NCBI GenBank assembly: GCA_029224185.1 | Contig: CM055199.1 | Location: forward strand, 12,246,938-12,310,937 | DNA: 64,000 nucleotides | Source: Karalla daura | Lineage: Eukaryota > Chordata > Actinopteri > Chaetodontiformes > Leiognathidae | Reading direction: 5' to 3' | In this document: one piece after another, positions 8,320 to 21,400 of the stretch | Position numbering within the stretch: the first letter of the stretch is position 1 | Layout of the letters: every line of letters starts with the position of its first letter | Made by a program: the position numbers and the translations under genes | The notes under the pieces: generated by a model | The model's input: the letters and a program-made list of their open reading frames with translations, nothing else | What the model was told of the DNA's origin: nothing | The model's database searches: none

Positions 8320-10106
8320 CTTCAAGACGGAGAGACGAGAGGCGAGAGCGGTCAGCCATCCAAACGACCGAAAGGTTTTGTGAAGGACAAAATCTTCAAA
8401 AACCAGCTGCTCAATGAGATTTTGCACCGAATAAATAACATCTGTGGTTTCCCCAACACTGGGCCAAACTTATTTACTTTTTATTCATTGATTTATCCAT
8501 TTTGTAAATGCCAGAATGGGGGATAAGCGAGCAAGAAGATTACAGTTTGATTTCTTCAGCTCACGAGAAAAAGATCACAACATAAGTTGTTTTTCTAAGA
8601 TTGTGAAATACATGAGGCAAAACTCGCAAAACCGTCCAAAGAAATTTCCCGTTTCAATATCGGAATAGAATCACACTGTCACGGTTGTATGCTGCGCGAC
8701 TAGCCAAGTTCCAGTTCACATCTTTGTCTGTCCGGACTCATATAACGTACCATCTGTAGCGACTCTTTGAAGCAATTCAATAAAAATCACTGATTGTATC
8801 GTTTGGCAAAATGCGAGATTATTACTGTACTGACATGTATGTTTCCAGTGGAAAACATCCAGGGCGAAACATCTTGTCTTCACCTGGTGTGTATTTTTAC
8901 AGAGGACCAACAGAGAGTTACCTCATACAGTACAACGTCACCTAAATACATAATACAATACATTCGCTACAATTTAAAGGTGGAAAACCACTCCGGTCGG
9001 GTGAAATACAGCCTCATGCTCCCCTTCTGTCCCTCCCTTGTTCATTTTATCCCAGACCAGAAGTGTGAGGCATTTTGCGATGATTAGAGTAGAAATTCCT
9101 GAGTCGGGTCCAAGATTGTTTTGTCATGTCACATATAACCAGTGCAACCAGTAAAATTTTATTAGTTTATGAGTCACTCTTTTCTATACATAGACAGACA
9201 GACACTTAATTGATCCCTTAGGGAGGTTCGGCCTCTGTTTAAAGCCTTTTTTTTTCCTTTTTCAAAGAGCTGCCTCAAAGTACAGACAGACATGTACCTG
9301 GTGCTTTTTATCCATGCTATCACCGAGGCCCTTTTAACATCATAAGGAAACAGACATAAAACAAAACACGGTATGAATGCAAAATCCTGATTTCAGAGAA
9401 AATTCTAGAGTCACACCTGAATCATGACCTCCGCCATACAGACTGATCACTTCCTTGGCCCAAACTTTGTCAAAATTGAATTAAAACCCCCAAATCTGCT
9501 CAATGGCCAAACAGAGAGAGCCTTTGTAAATTCTGAGTGATTTTGAGCTGCGTCTGTCTGCGCTGGAAGGGCTCGGATGAGACAGGATGAGAAGGCATTC
9601 GAGACATCATGTGATGGCTGGAGAGGAAACTACCCCTACGGTTAAAGTGGCAAACAGCCACAGAAAGCCCTCTAGGGATGAAAGACAAAGATATGAAAGA
9701 GATTATTCAATTGTTAGATTATTGAAATCCACACCAATTTCTTTAAGCCATAAATCATAAATATAACTAAGTATATGCTTCCTTTGATCACGCTTGACCA
9801 GGAATTGCAGCTGGTTTGGTTTTCTGGGCCTTTTCAGTGTTCCTGGTGTCAGCAGCATGTGTGCTGCTTTGTCCTTTTAATTCCTCCATCAAACAGAGCC
9901 GTGCTGTGGCACCTCCAGCCCAGCTTGCCCAGCTTTTTTTCCCCCCTCCTTGAAGTGGATAATTGGCCCTTCCTGACCTTTTAGGCTACTTTTCAGGTGC
10001 ATTTTCATGGATGTTCTCTCTGCTTACTGGAACTGTGATTACTAACATGAATGGAGACAATCATTTCTGGTAAATGTCAATACCGATCATGAGAACGCTT
10101 GTTTTC
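8320..10106. other. intronic stretch without recognised genes
   Basis: AT-rich sequence. Apart from the LINE-tail fragment near 9187 I see no repeat family, RNA gene or plausible exon. Confidence 0.6.
9187..9235 (-). mobile_element. LINE 3'-tail-like fragment
   Basis: Short repeats CATAGACAGACAGACACTT are followed by AATTGATCCCTTAGGGAGGTT. This is the reverse complement of the '...GGGATCAATAAAGT + tetranucleotide' tail frequent at the 3' end of fish LINEs. Only the tail is recognisable. Confidence 0.45.
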
Positions 10107-10149
10107 TGTGTGTGTGTGTGTGTGTGTGTGTGCGTGCATGTGTGTGTGC
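10107..10149. repeat. (TG)n microsatellite
   Basis: About 20 TG units with a CGTGCA interruption. Confidence 0.95.
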
Positions 10150-10334
10150 AGCTGCATCGCTTATGCAGATCTCTTACGTTGGCTGTCATCTTCTGAGTCC
10201 AAATGATGACTTAACAGCTGATCTGAGAGGTTCTCCTCCAGAAATCTGGCCAGCAGAGCGTGGCAGGCGCTGCTAACTGCAACGAGAGAGACAGAGAGAG
10301 TAGTTACAGCACTAAAGTGTGCAGTCGGTCAAAA

Positions 10335-10580
10335 AGGGTTTTCTCGAGGAGTTTGCGTGTTTTTTCCCTTTGCCCACAAGGTTTTTCTCCAGTCTGATTC
10401 CCCTCATAGCCCCGAAACCAGCATTTGTAGGTCGATTTGAGACTCTAAATGGCCTCCCAGTGTGAATGTGAGAGTGGATAGTGAGCGTGCCCTGTAATGG
10501 ACCGGATCATCCTGTTCAGTGCTGGAGCCCCACAACACCATCAAGGTACAAAGCAGGTATAATAATGGATGGATGGATGG
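10335..10580 (+). mobile_element. SINE-like dispersed repeat, 3' part
   Basis: It contains GGAGTTTGCGTGTT, a diverged TTTTCTCCAG segment, GTGAATGTGAGAGTGGAT, GCCCTGTAATGGACCGG and a (GGAT)n end at 10565-10580. The same ordered blocks recur at 12140, 34886 (reverse), 50725, 54555 and 60465, which defines one family. The tRNA-like head is missing here. Confidence 0.6.
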
Positions 10581-12139
10581 ATTTTACGTTCGTACAGTAT
10601 TTCAAGCTATAATCCAATTCCAACTGTCCCCAAACACCCCATTCACCCCCATTTGAGTCGGAGTAATTATGAAAATGTGACGATGTTGTGGATTGTTCGG
10701 GGAACAAACAGCTGCAGGCATGGCGCTCCAGGCCAGAGCGACTCCAGTGTCTCAGTGTGTATCAGAGGAATACATGGCTGTTATAAATCCTGCCCAAGCA
10801 AAAGAGGGGAGTTTAACAACAATACGACCAGCAGCTGACTGTGACTTCAGCTTGAGAAAATGAAAATACATGACATGCTGCCTGTGGAGATTTTCATTTG
10901 TCCAGGTCACTGTAAAATGGTCTTGTAATGTAGATTGTACAATTAAGGTAAGGTTTCCCTATCAGAACTGAAGGGGCTGCAACACCTTCAGGAATCTACA
11001 ACTACTCCAATTTGCCACCACTTACAACTGCTTGTATTATGAGAAATCTGATAAGCTCGAGTGTGAATGTAGTGGATTGTTCAATCTGCCTCTTCACTAA
11101 TGCAAAGAGAGGCAAACGTGGAATCATAGATGCCAGCGATACAAAGTGAAATATGACAAATGTCTCTTTCCATTCACTCAGTAATCAAACGAAAAACATG
11201 TGTTTGGTGACCATCATTTAGGCAGGTGGTGAGAATTTGGTTTTAGAAAATGAAATAAACCTTATTCATGTCATGTTGTTTCATAAGAGAAGTTGTTGCA
11301 GGGACAGTTTGCGTGTGAAGAGTCTTCTCCGTAATTCAAGTGATCATTTTCAAATGTGAAATACTGAACATGTGTCTTTTCAAGTGATTTACAGAGTAGA
11401 TTTTTCTCATATGGTATCAAGACAAACACCAGATGGGGATCTTTCTCAAATTTAAATCCCCCCAAAAAAGTGAAAAGCGAGGTAATTGTAGCAAGTGAGG
11501 AACACTTGAATATGAAAACATGAGAGCTAATACTCATCTAATGTAGAATCCTTGAAAACATTATTTCTGTTTATGTGGGACACGCAGTATACCGTAATTG
11601 AAATTCCTTTAACATATTCCCCTCATGGCTCTCTCAATGCATTAGCTGTAGATGAGGCAATATCGAGGCAATTTATGCAGTACTGGGGATCATTTGATGA
11701 ATTTCCTCATAAAAGCTTTTTTAACTTACCTTTGCTTGTGGCTTATTACACACATATGCCCTGACCAAACACTCTGATTAGGAAAAATCTCACAGTAAGG
11801 TTCACTTTTTGAACATCTAAAATAACACAGCTCAGAATCTGTGGCTGGAAAAGGCAACTATCAGTATCTTGTTATCTGCAGATAATGAAGTTGTTTTCCT
11901 TGAGGTGAGAGGAAGAAAAAACATCACAAAGTGGTGATGTTCAAATAAAGACAGAAACTCCATCGCTATATTAGTATTATAAACTGTGATATATACATAT
12001 ACTTTCATATCAGGTCGGCGAGCATGTAAATCTCAGGAAGAGAGAGGACTGAGAGGACTTGATTTCCTCAGGGAAGCTGTGGGTAGATCCTCCAGGTGTC
12101 TTGATAAGAGAAACTTCAGCATGATGAAACTCCTTATCC

Positions 12140-12412
12140 TAGATGATAATTTGCATGTTCTCCCCACGTCTGTGTGTCTTCAGACACTCTGGTTTACCCC
12201 TCCCCACAGTCCCAAAAGCATGAATTCAGGTCAATTACAAACTCTGAAATTGCTCCTAGGACTGAGTGTGAGGTAGGGTGTGTGTACCCTGTGATGGAGT
12301 GGAGACCTGTCTTCACCTAGTGTGCACTGGGAAACGCTCCAGCAGAACCCAGGAAAACTGTTCAAGTACTGAGCGGGTCAGATAATGGTTGATGGATGGA
12401 TGTCCACATCCT
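12140..12412 (+). mobile_element. SINE-like dispersed repeat, 3' part
   Basis: The ordered blocks are TTTGCATGTTCTCCCCACGTC, TGGTTTACCCCTCCCCACAG, CAATTACAAACTCTGAAATTG, a short GTGTGTGT run, CCCTGTGATGGAGTGG, TGTGCACTGGGA and TGATGGATGGATG. This is the cleanest copy of the family's 3' half in the window. Confidence 0.68.
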
Positions 12413-12764
12413 GGTATTGGCCAATTCCAGTAAAGAGCTTCATGAGCAGCACAAATACTTAATGGACTGTCTTTGCCCCTGGTTTCACCTCTCATCACGA
12501 TGTTCTGACCAGAGTCAGAAGGAAAAACAACTCTGTGAAACGGAGAGTCCAACATTCACCATCAAGCCGCAGTTTTTGACTTATCCTTCTCATATCTGTT
12601 TGTGTTGCTTTTTGCATGAACTGTCAACTAGTGCATGCAGTTCATCTCACATTCATGAGTTAGCAAATATGTCACTTGACTCAAAGGTTAGCATGACTGA
12701 ATTGTAAATAAATACAGGAAATGGTACCAACATAGATTCTTCATCTTTTAATGTGCTTCAGCCG

Positions 12765-12845
12765 CCCGTACAATGGTCATCGTGCCTAGGCCCAGTGCAT
12801 GCTGGGAATGGCCTCTGCCCCCGTAATAGATGGACGGACGTGTCT
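12765..12845 (+). mobile_element. SINE-like repeat, 3' tail remnant
   Basis: CAGTGCATGCTGGGAATGGC, then CCCCCGTAATAGATGGACGG, resembles only the last 80 nt of the family. The match is weak upstream. Confidence 0.4.
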
Positions 12846-12849
12846 TTGA

Positions 12850-14477
12850 TCCATAAATAGGGTCAATGTAGACTGACCAGACACTCCTCACAGTCATGCT
12901 CTTGTTTGGGATGGACGGCCGAGAGGGAGGGGGCACTTTTACACGTGACATAAAATTCAACATACTAACAAGCATGACCGGTAGACGGGTAGAGGGAGAA
13001 GCTCGTAACTCCCTGGGTCACTGCGTTTTAACCCTTGTAATGGCCTATGGACACTGACATTACTGTTCTCTGAAGCCTGTGAGGCAGGGTCTCACAGGTC
13101 AAGCAGGACAAATTGGATTATTTAAAGGGCAGTTTATTAAAAGTTAGTTATGATAGTGAATGGAGGGGGTCAAGGGGTCACTTGAATGACAGCCAAGCTA
13201 TTCATGAGTGATTGTAGAATGAAAGCAGCTATGGATAGATTCCAAAGTATGAAAACTGGAAAAATTAAATTGCCCGTAATGACTGAACATCATACAAAGA
13301 AGAAACATCAACAGACTATTATTAACACAAAATAGTAAAGTCCCCAAAAAATCCCCCCAAAATCTAAACTTCCTCCCTAAGCCTCCCCCATGCTCCCTTG
13401 TGCCATGTCAAGTCTGGATTTCTGGAATTAAGTCAAACGGATCCAAAGCCGTGATGGCATCCTCTTTTCCAAGGAAGAGGGAGTGAAAATAAAAGCAAAT
13501 GACCCTCGTCACTAGCCAGCATTTACTTTGATGACTGTCCAGGATGCTGGCAGACATTAGCAGCTTTGAACAGCCTCGCTTTTAAAGGCCGTCACTTGTG
13601 TGAAAAGCAAAGACCGTCTCAGTTTGTGACAACAAAGGCTGCGTAAGGTAGGAACTATCGCAGCGGCCCCACAGGGCTCTGTCAGCTGAACTCTGTTACT
13701 CACTCCTGTTTGTACTTAAGGTTAATTTCAGAGATGGAAATTTGAAGTGGAAAGACGCCTCGGCTGAGGTCATTGTCTACCAGAAAAACATCTACTGAAA
13801 GGATCGAGATATATGTCTTAACTCATCTCCCATATCTCATTTATCATTTTCACCTCTGTGGATTTAGTCCCAACCACAGTGAAATGTGTGGTAAGAAAGA
13901 GAGATACAAGAAGGAGTTGAGCAAGTCTGCAATCTTTATGGAAATTGTGGACGCTGGCTGCCTGTCAGCTCAAATATCCCTGACGTCCAAAGAGTGCAGA
14001 AGTTCGTTAGAGGCCTGCGCGTTCCTGTTGCATCTGCTCGAGCATAGGTGCTAAAACGCATGCCATTTTTTGTGTCAATTTAAGAACTGTATAATTACAT
14101 CCGCACTTCACATGCACATGAAAGTGGCGTCCAATAAGCTGTAAAACAAGATTAAGAGTCGACAGCTACGCAGCTGTTTGGTGTCAGAGTTTTAAATTCG
14201 ATGCAGCAGAGACACAATCTGCGTGCTGTAAATAAAGCCGTAAGTGTTGAGCAGACCAACAGGACGACAGCCGTCTACAAACTCATGCTGCGAGCCGCGC
14301 TCACAGCAAGATTGAGACTTCAGTTTTGTGACACTTTGAGCTCACGGACTTGCTCTGTACCACAGCGGTTTGACTTATCAATCATGGGGTTTGCTGCATT
14401 GCTTTCCTAGCCATCAACCTCTTATCGTATCCACTTTGTTTCGGACTGTAAACCCAGCTTCAGTAAACACAGAGCTA
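12850..14477. other. intronic stretch without recognised genes
   Basis: No microsatellite or recognised repeat. The short open frames show no family similarity. Confidence 0.6.
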
Positions 14478-14722
14478 AGGCAGGGATTAGACTCTGGACA
14501 GGTCACCAGTCCATCACAGGGTGAGGATTAGAGTCTCTAATCAATCTCGACATGCATCTCTTTGGACCGGAGTGCTGGAGTACAGTAGCTGGAGGAAGCA
14601 CACACACACACACACACACACACATAGACACACACAGAGCATGCTAACTCCACACAGAAAGACTCTCTAGAGTCAAACCCAGGACACTGGGTCCAACCCG
14701 CTCGCCGTGCTGCCATGGTCTT
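14478..14722 (-). mobile_element. SINE-like dispersed repeat, reverse copy with internal CA tract
   Basis: Reading on the minus strand: GGTTTGACTCTAGAG near the head, then the TG array, TTTGGACCGG-type block order, and finally CCCTGTGATGGACTGG followed by TGACCTGTCC. The plus strand shows the latter as GGACAGGTCACCAGTCCATC at 14499-14518. A (CA)n array at 14599-14637 interrupts the middle. Confidence 0.6.
14599..14637. repeat. (CA)n microsatellite inside a SINE-like copy
   Basis: 13 uninterrupted CA units, then TAGA and six more. Confidence 0.95.
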
Positions 14723-16122
14723 CTCAAGTAAGGAAAATAAGTACTTTTTTTAACATGAAAGGATCCAACAGGCGTCTCAAAGGTCAAATATCTGTCTCCA
14801 GCCAGTTCATGCTGAGTCATCATCTGCCGAGAACGGGGCTTATCTTCTCTCAGCGAAGCAAAGCCTGGATGCTCAATAATGACAGCTCAACTGCATCAAA
14901 AGAGTTCACTGACAAAGACAAAACACAAAAGTGCCCCTGAGAGAACTTTCAAAGGTGAGGCTCTATGAACTTAACTCTTGTAATAATATATCAAAGTGAG
15001 TTTGAGCATTTGTAATCGCTTGCAAGTGTGCAGTCATGAGCATATTGGACTCAGCACATCATTTTTCTGAGGGTCTCTGTGAGAAGGGAAAAGGGCCAAA
15101 ACACCAAAATCATAAGCAACTAATCCTCAAACATCCACTCTCTCTTTTTGGAATGGCTGCATGCGGCACAAACAAAACTCCACCCAAGAAATAAAAAGTG
15201 TAACACACTGAGGCTGACGAACGTAAATTAATGTATTTCTTCCAGCGCAGGCGCCAGGAGACCCCCCCAGGTCTGAGGCCGCTTATTAAGCCTCCTTCTC
15301 GTAGCCTAAATTTGCCCCCCGGGCCCCCACGGTCATGGCTCTTTGTAGCTCTTTTGTTTATTTTACTGAACACCAAAAATCCAGCCCGGATTAGTTTCAA
15401 AGCTTTCCATAGCGTCAACGAGAGGTCTGGATGCTGGCTGGGGAAGCCTCTCGCCGAACAGCATTTTATTTCATCTTTTTTTATAAAAGACGTGGGTAAA
15501 GTGTTTTCTTGGGAGACCGATGGTGCAACAGTGAAACCGAGAACCGAGGCGATGTTAAGTTGACTGTAACTCTGACACATCATTTCCCTGCTTTTCCAAA
15601 TCCATTGAGGTACGAATAGCACGCAGACGGGTCATAGTTGCGCTCTCACATGCTGCGCCGCTGGTCATAGAGGACGGATGAGCACTAACATAGCAAAGGT
15701 CCACCGAGCTCACCTCGTCTGCTCGCAGTCAACAGACACAGATTAGATCAACGGGCCACAGAGAAGCCACGCTTAATGCACAGCACATGACAGCTTCTCC
15801 ACTGGTGTTACGTGGAGAAGCTGCTCCTCCAAGGTGGAATGCGTACTGTACTGTGGTTTTGACATTACGCTCCCGCGCTATAACAAATTGGTTATGACTC
15901 ATGCCGTTCTGAGATGCTGGTGTTATTTGTCTGATGCTTTCTCAGGAAAACTTCAGAAAAGTGTCTGAGGGAACTCAGAGCAGACAGAACTCTTCGTATT
16001 ACAGTCAGGTCATGTCAGATGAAGATGAACAGCCCTTGGCAAGCAGAGGGGAAATGAAGAATGAGGAAAGCTGAAAGTTAAGGAAGTTAATGCATTTTAG
16101 AAAAGTGACCAAGAAATGGTCT
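14723..16122. other. intronic stretch with overlapping open frames of unknown meaning
   Basis: A minus-strand open frame of 170 codons (15110-15622) overlaps a plus-strand frame of 110 codons (15231-15563). Neither resembles a family I know, and I see no splice context, so they are not called as genes. Confidence 0.5.
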
Positions 16123-16134
16123 GGGGGGGGGGGG
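16123..16134. repeat. poly-G run
   Basis: Twelve consecutive G on the plus strand. Confidence 0.95.
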
Positions 16135-16207
16135 AATTTGGTGTTTTTACACTTTTTTTTAACTGAATAAATAAACAAGAGCATGACTTGTCAAAGGAAA
16201 TCCAGAC

Positions 16208-16442
16208 TGGCGACATGGTGGATTAGTGGTTAGTGCTGTTAGCGCCTCACAGCATGAAGGTCCCAGGTTCAGCTCCCGTGGGTTTTCTCTGGATTCTTCG
16301 GTTTCCTCCGACAGTCCAAAAACATACAAGTTTACACTGATTGGTAACCTCTAGGTGTGTGTGTCCTAGCCTGGCCATCTGTCCAGGATTTATCCCCTGC
16401 CTTCACTGCATGTGCACTGGGATAGGCTCCAACAACCCTCAG
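16208..16442 (+). mobile_element. tRNA-like SINE, near full-length copy
   Basis: This is the best head in the window. An A-box-like TGGATTAGTGG lies at 16219-16229 and a B-box-like GGTTCAGCTCC at 16266-16276, spaced as in a tRNA promoter. Then come GTTTCCTCCGACAGTCCAAA, GGTGTGTGTGTCCTAGCCTGG, CATCTGTCCAGGATTTATCC and TGGGATAGGCTCCAACAACCC. Other copies in the window lack most of this head. I do not assign a named family. Confidence 0.72.
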
Positions 16443-18234
16443 ATATACAAATTAAGGAACAAAGCACAAACTTTCTGAATTATTTGTACAATAGATAATG
16501 TGAGACTATTCTATTACACGATTACATTATATTATATTATATTATAGATATTATGTTAAGAGAATCAGCGTGTACATGATTTGTTCGGTTTTGCAGTCCG
16601 ACAAAACGCTCCAAATGGGCCTTTAAAAAAAAAAAGTTTCCACTTCCAGGATGGTTCCAAAGTATCTGTTGGCGGGGAAAGCAAATAAATTAAAAATAAA
16701 TCTCATGGTGACACAACCTGGATAACCGTATGTAAGAAAATGTTAAGACAGAAATTGGACGGCTCTGCTTGATCTGTCACTAGTTTTTCACTCACAGTTT
16801 CAGAGGTGCATCTGAGTCCAGGCTCTTTTAACAGGAATGTAAGCTTGTTTCTAGGTTTCAGAAACAAGGCTCCTGTGGGTTAATAGCTCCTCAGCACAGC
16901 TGGGTTCGTCCACGACCGCCAAGTTCTAACACAGGCGATTAAATCCTCCATCTCGAGGTGACATATCACCTTTAGACATCTAAATCGCACCGTGCGGCCA
17001 AAAATACTACAAACCAATTAACAAAACATTAACAAAAAGTAAACCAAAACAAACATCGCTTCGTGGTGAAGAATCAGCATCCAGCTCTTCAAAGACAGAT
17101 GAAGCAGATAGTGAAGGTGGTGCGAGAGAGTGACAGGAATTTAGTTCTCCTTGAGACCTTTTTTTCCACTTAAATGGCGGATGACAGACTCCTGAAGAGC
17201 CAGCATTTATCCGCAGCCTGTAACCAATTTCTTTGTTTGAAGCCCATGAAAGTCCTTTTGAAAATTTTTTTCCCTCTTTCCTGAAGGGCACTCGCTTCTG
17301 TTGTGCATTAGGGCTAAAACAAACATTTAGAGTTTGTGTATCAAAGCCAATAATGGCTTTATTAATCAACGGATTATGTATAACACGCTGGAAAAATAGT
17401 GAAAAATGTGCTGTGATCCCTCATAGCTTAAGATGATGTCTTTAAATTGCTTGTTGCGTCTGACCAAAAATCTATTATATGTGACGAGGAAAATCAAATC
17501 TTCTTAATTTGGGGAAACTGCAGTGAATTTGCCTGGAAAGTTACTAAAATGATTAATCTATTATCAAGAATGGCTTCTGAATGCTACGTCTGCTATGTCA
17601 CAATGGCATGAACTCTAAGGGAAATATTTGGAAACTCCAATTCTACACAGTTACTTAATCCGTGTGTTACCACAAACTGTTCCAGTGAAAGGGAACAGTG
17701 TGAATTCTGTAATATCTGGGTTCGGCCCTGAAGCGCAGACACAGACACAGAAACCATTTCTACTTTGCCGTAAAAATGAAATAGAAATCCGCCTCGACCG
17801 ATGCCAGTTCTCACCGCACGGATTGTCATTACCAGGTTGTCAGAGGCCGACGCTGGTCCACATCACACGTCACCTCATACAGACGCACAAAGTATCAGGC
17901 GGTGGGCTTTCAACGAGGCAGCAGCCGCAACACTGGATGCTCAAGGCAAGCTGACAGAGTATGGAGTTGCCAAAAGGTCTGGGTATGGAAGATAGATGGC
18001 CCGGGGGTGCGCGGAGCATGATCGTACTCATCTAGAAGCAGCTTTCTTGGCTGCGAGCGCCACGGAGAACTGTTCAAAGGCATTAATGGAGCCCCCATTC
18101 CCAAATCTGTGTCCAGCTCTAACACATCAACTCAACACTTAGCCCACATACCTATGACTCACCTCACTTTAACTGTGTTCAAGAATTGAATTGTCACAGC
18201 GTATTTTTCCTGATGTCCTTCTTCAAACCCAATC

Positions 18235-18275
18235 CCAAACCCAATTTTTTTTTTTTTTGATATTTTTTTTCCAAA
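18235..18275. repeat. poly-T rich stretch
   Basis: Two long T runs separated by GATA, part of an AT-rich simple region. Confidence 0.85.
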
Positions 18276-18344
18276 ACCCAAACGAATAGATTCGACTGGA
18301 GATGGTTTGAGAGGCTTTGAGGCAGCTGCATCTCATAGACTCTA

Positions 18345-18410
18345 AAGTAGAGGTCCACAACCCCGGGACCGCGAGCTAACTGGTACCGGGCCGCACACAC
18401 ACACACACAC
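18345..18410. mobile_element. repeat-end-like motif with CA tract
   Basis: GAGGTCCACAACCCCGGGAC, then CTGGTACCGGGCCGCACAC, resembles the 'GTCCCCAACCCCCGGGCC...GGTACCGGGCCGCA' end of a dispersed vertebrate repeat (recalled). It runs into (CA)9 at 18393-18410. The rest of the element is not recognisable. Confidence 0.4.
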
Positions 18411-21400
18411 GAAGAACTACGGAAAGAGCTACTTGGGATTTATGGAGCGTATCGGCGTTTCTGGGTGAAGAGCGGCCACTTGTAGTCGTGTTTCTACTCC
18501 GTGTTCGTCCCAGTTTATTTCATGCAGCGGTTAATGAACCCCAGTGTGTGTTCTTAAAGCCAGACTGGAATAAGAGAGACGGTGAGAGAACAACACAGCT
18601 GGGATGCCTGGCCACTTCGAGTACTCTTAAGCTTTTAAAAGCGTTAAAGCGCTACCTGCCAGACCTCTGAACTGGGAGGAAAAGGGCATGATGACCTGGA
18701 AATAACAATGGATTGCTACATCAATTATTCAGTGTTTCACAACAAGTACTTTGTTGTTGACCGCATCAATCGGAGCGTTACTGGAACATATGAGCGTCTG
18801 TTGGTTGTAGGTCCATGACATCTTTGACCTCAAAACCATACATATGTCTTTTATGTCAACATAATAATGCAGTCCAAATCCTATTTCCTCTCTAGGATCC
18901 ATAAAGGTCAAAATGATGTAATTGAATTTTCAGGCATGCCTAGTGCAACTTATTTGTTATAAGTGAGTTAGCCTTTATTGGATTCAACGCCAGATGTTTG
19001 AAAAAGACAAAAAAAAAACTAAACTGAACTTCCAGGCATCTTTTTCAGCTGTGTTCTTTTATTATACTTAGGTTTTGAACTGGACTGGTTTGTAAATCAG
19101 TATAAAAAAATAAAAAATGGTATGCTTAAAGTATTTCACCATTTTTGTGCCCCACCTCTGGACTTCTCTCTTGCACTGATGCTATATTTACTCCTCATGA
19201 TCCCAGTGATTTTCTGTGGGTGCCCTCGGCTCATAAAAGCTGCTCAATCTGGGGTCGCTTGATAAGCAAGAGGGGATTTTATACTGAAACTTCAAAAACG
19301 GGAAAAATGTTAACTTCCAAATAACCTGTGCAGCATGTGTGTACCAGACCCCCTGAATATAAAATAGTGAAGTAAATAATAGTTACTTCTAGCTCACAGT
19401 CAGACTAAAACTGGGGCAGCAGTTGAGAAAAGATTGAGAAATTGTGCTTTTGACCCTGCATTCAGAAAAGGAAATCCCCCAAACACCCTCTGAAAGAAAC
19501 TTTCATTGACTAAGTACAGAGCCTCTTGTCTCGTCTTCTGGGAGTTTTAAATTTGGATAACGTCAGACACAAAATGTGCGGTTCTGAGCATGTAAATCTT
19601 CGCTGCTGAACTGAACAGCCTGTTTATACATTATTCGTCAGAAATTACGTGGGAGCTTGTAACTGTAAAAACATTAGCATAATCATTTCAGCTCGGGGTT
19701 TGTTTTGTTGAACGCGATGTGCAGCCGTTTGCGGCCCAGCTCAACCTTAAACCAAAACTTTAAACACAATGTTGTTTCATTTCGTAGTCCATCTCTCATC
19801 TGCCCGTCAGGCACTTTTCAAAACACTTTTGTGCATTTGTCTGTCCTATAAGGTCCAAAAGAAACAAACAGTGCTATCACCTCCCAAAACCTCATCTACT
19901 GAGCTCCTCATGCACGCAACACTAATTTCAAAACCATATGTACAAAGCAAAACCCTGGACGAAGCTTTCTACTGTAATTCCTTGTCAGTCATGTGCAAGG
20001 TCAATAGAAAAGAGGTATTAGACATGTAGAGGCTGACTCCAAACTCTCTCTTGGCCCCTAAATTGGTCTTCATATGTCCACAGATGTAATAACAATAAAT
20101 TTGGCAAGTTTTGAACAATCTCTGACAGTTTTTGATTACTACTGGCAACCAGAGCGAACCCTGGGCCTTTGCTTGAGGTTACGCTCACAATTATTTAATC
20201 ATTAGGCTTTCGGTGAAACCTCAGACCACCTCAGAGTCTATAAGTTCAGAATTTACTTCAATGGCTTCATTAACTCCTTCACTAATCAGCAAAACCGATT
20301 GAAACGCACTGATTAGTCAAAGTGCTTCAGTAAAAGTGTGAATGCCAAAAAAAAATCCATCAAATGTTGCACCCATTTTGTCCATTTCAGCCTTGCTGCT
20401 TGAGTAGAAAGTATATAAAAAAAACTGTGTTCCAAAGTTGTGCATTTTGTCTCTGGATCATCCAAAGCATGAAAAGTTTCGTGGCCGGCAGACTTATACT
20501 TGCTGAACCATGCTGTCCGCCATTTTGTGCCTTTGAACAAAACCACACGTGCTCGCTGTGCAGATTCACAGAAATAGCAGGAAATCATGACACGAAAAAA
20601 CACCAGAGTACCTCAACCCCCCTGACAAAGAAAATGCTTTGTGAGAGTCGAAAAGCTACGGACATAAATCCAAGCGTGCTGACAGTTTGTGCGCTCTACG
20701 TAATACAATGAACCCAAAACCTGAGCAGAAGTGCTCCATGAGGGACATCAGACATTCCTTGTTTCTCAGCGTTACCGAGCTCGTACATTTACATCCAACA
20801 CCCAGAAAGATACATGAAACATAAAATGTGTAACAATTCCCTCTTTTCTCCTCTAGTGAAGACATATGACAAGTTTAAAACCAAAAGTCCTTCAGAGCCA
20901 CAGTTTGGAAACAAAAGTGAAATGGAAAACATCTGTGCACTTGATCTAACACAGCTCCAAAAAGGAAAGGTTATAAAGTAAATTGGTGATAAATAGAGCA
21001 GCTCCCTGAAGAAACACAGTAGAAAATCAACTTAGACTATTCGTGGCTTGAAAATAAAATATGTCTTCTTTCTCAGTGTTTCGGGACGCTGTTCATTCTC
21101 AGAATCCTCTCTCAAGCTTGTACAATGACTACTCAAAATTGATTTTCAGCTGGGAATCTTATCTGCATGTTTTTCAGTAAGAAGCACTCTGAATGTGACA
21201 GAAAACATGAGGACTGAAGCGCGGGCCAGAGGAAAAACACCTCTGAAATTTCATATTCCTGCAGTTCGGCAACACTGCACCATTGCAACCTACTTGTGAC
21301 ATGAAAATGTATTATTTTCTGATACGGATACCGCACCGATCCATTAGCTCACACTGACCCACTTTGTCCATTCAACGAGCAGCCAGAGAGCTGAAGACAC

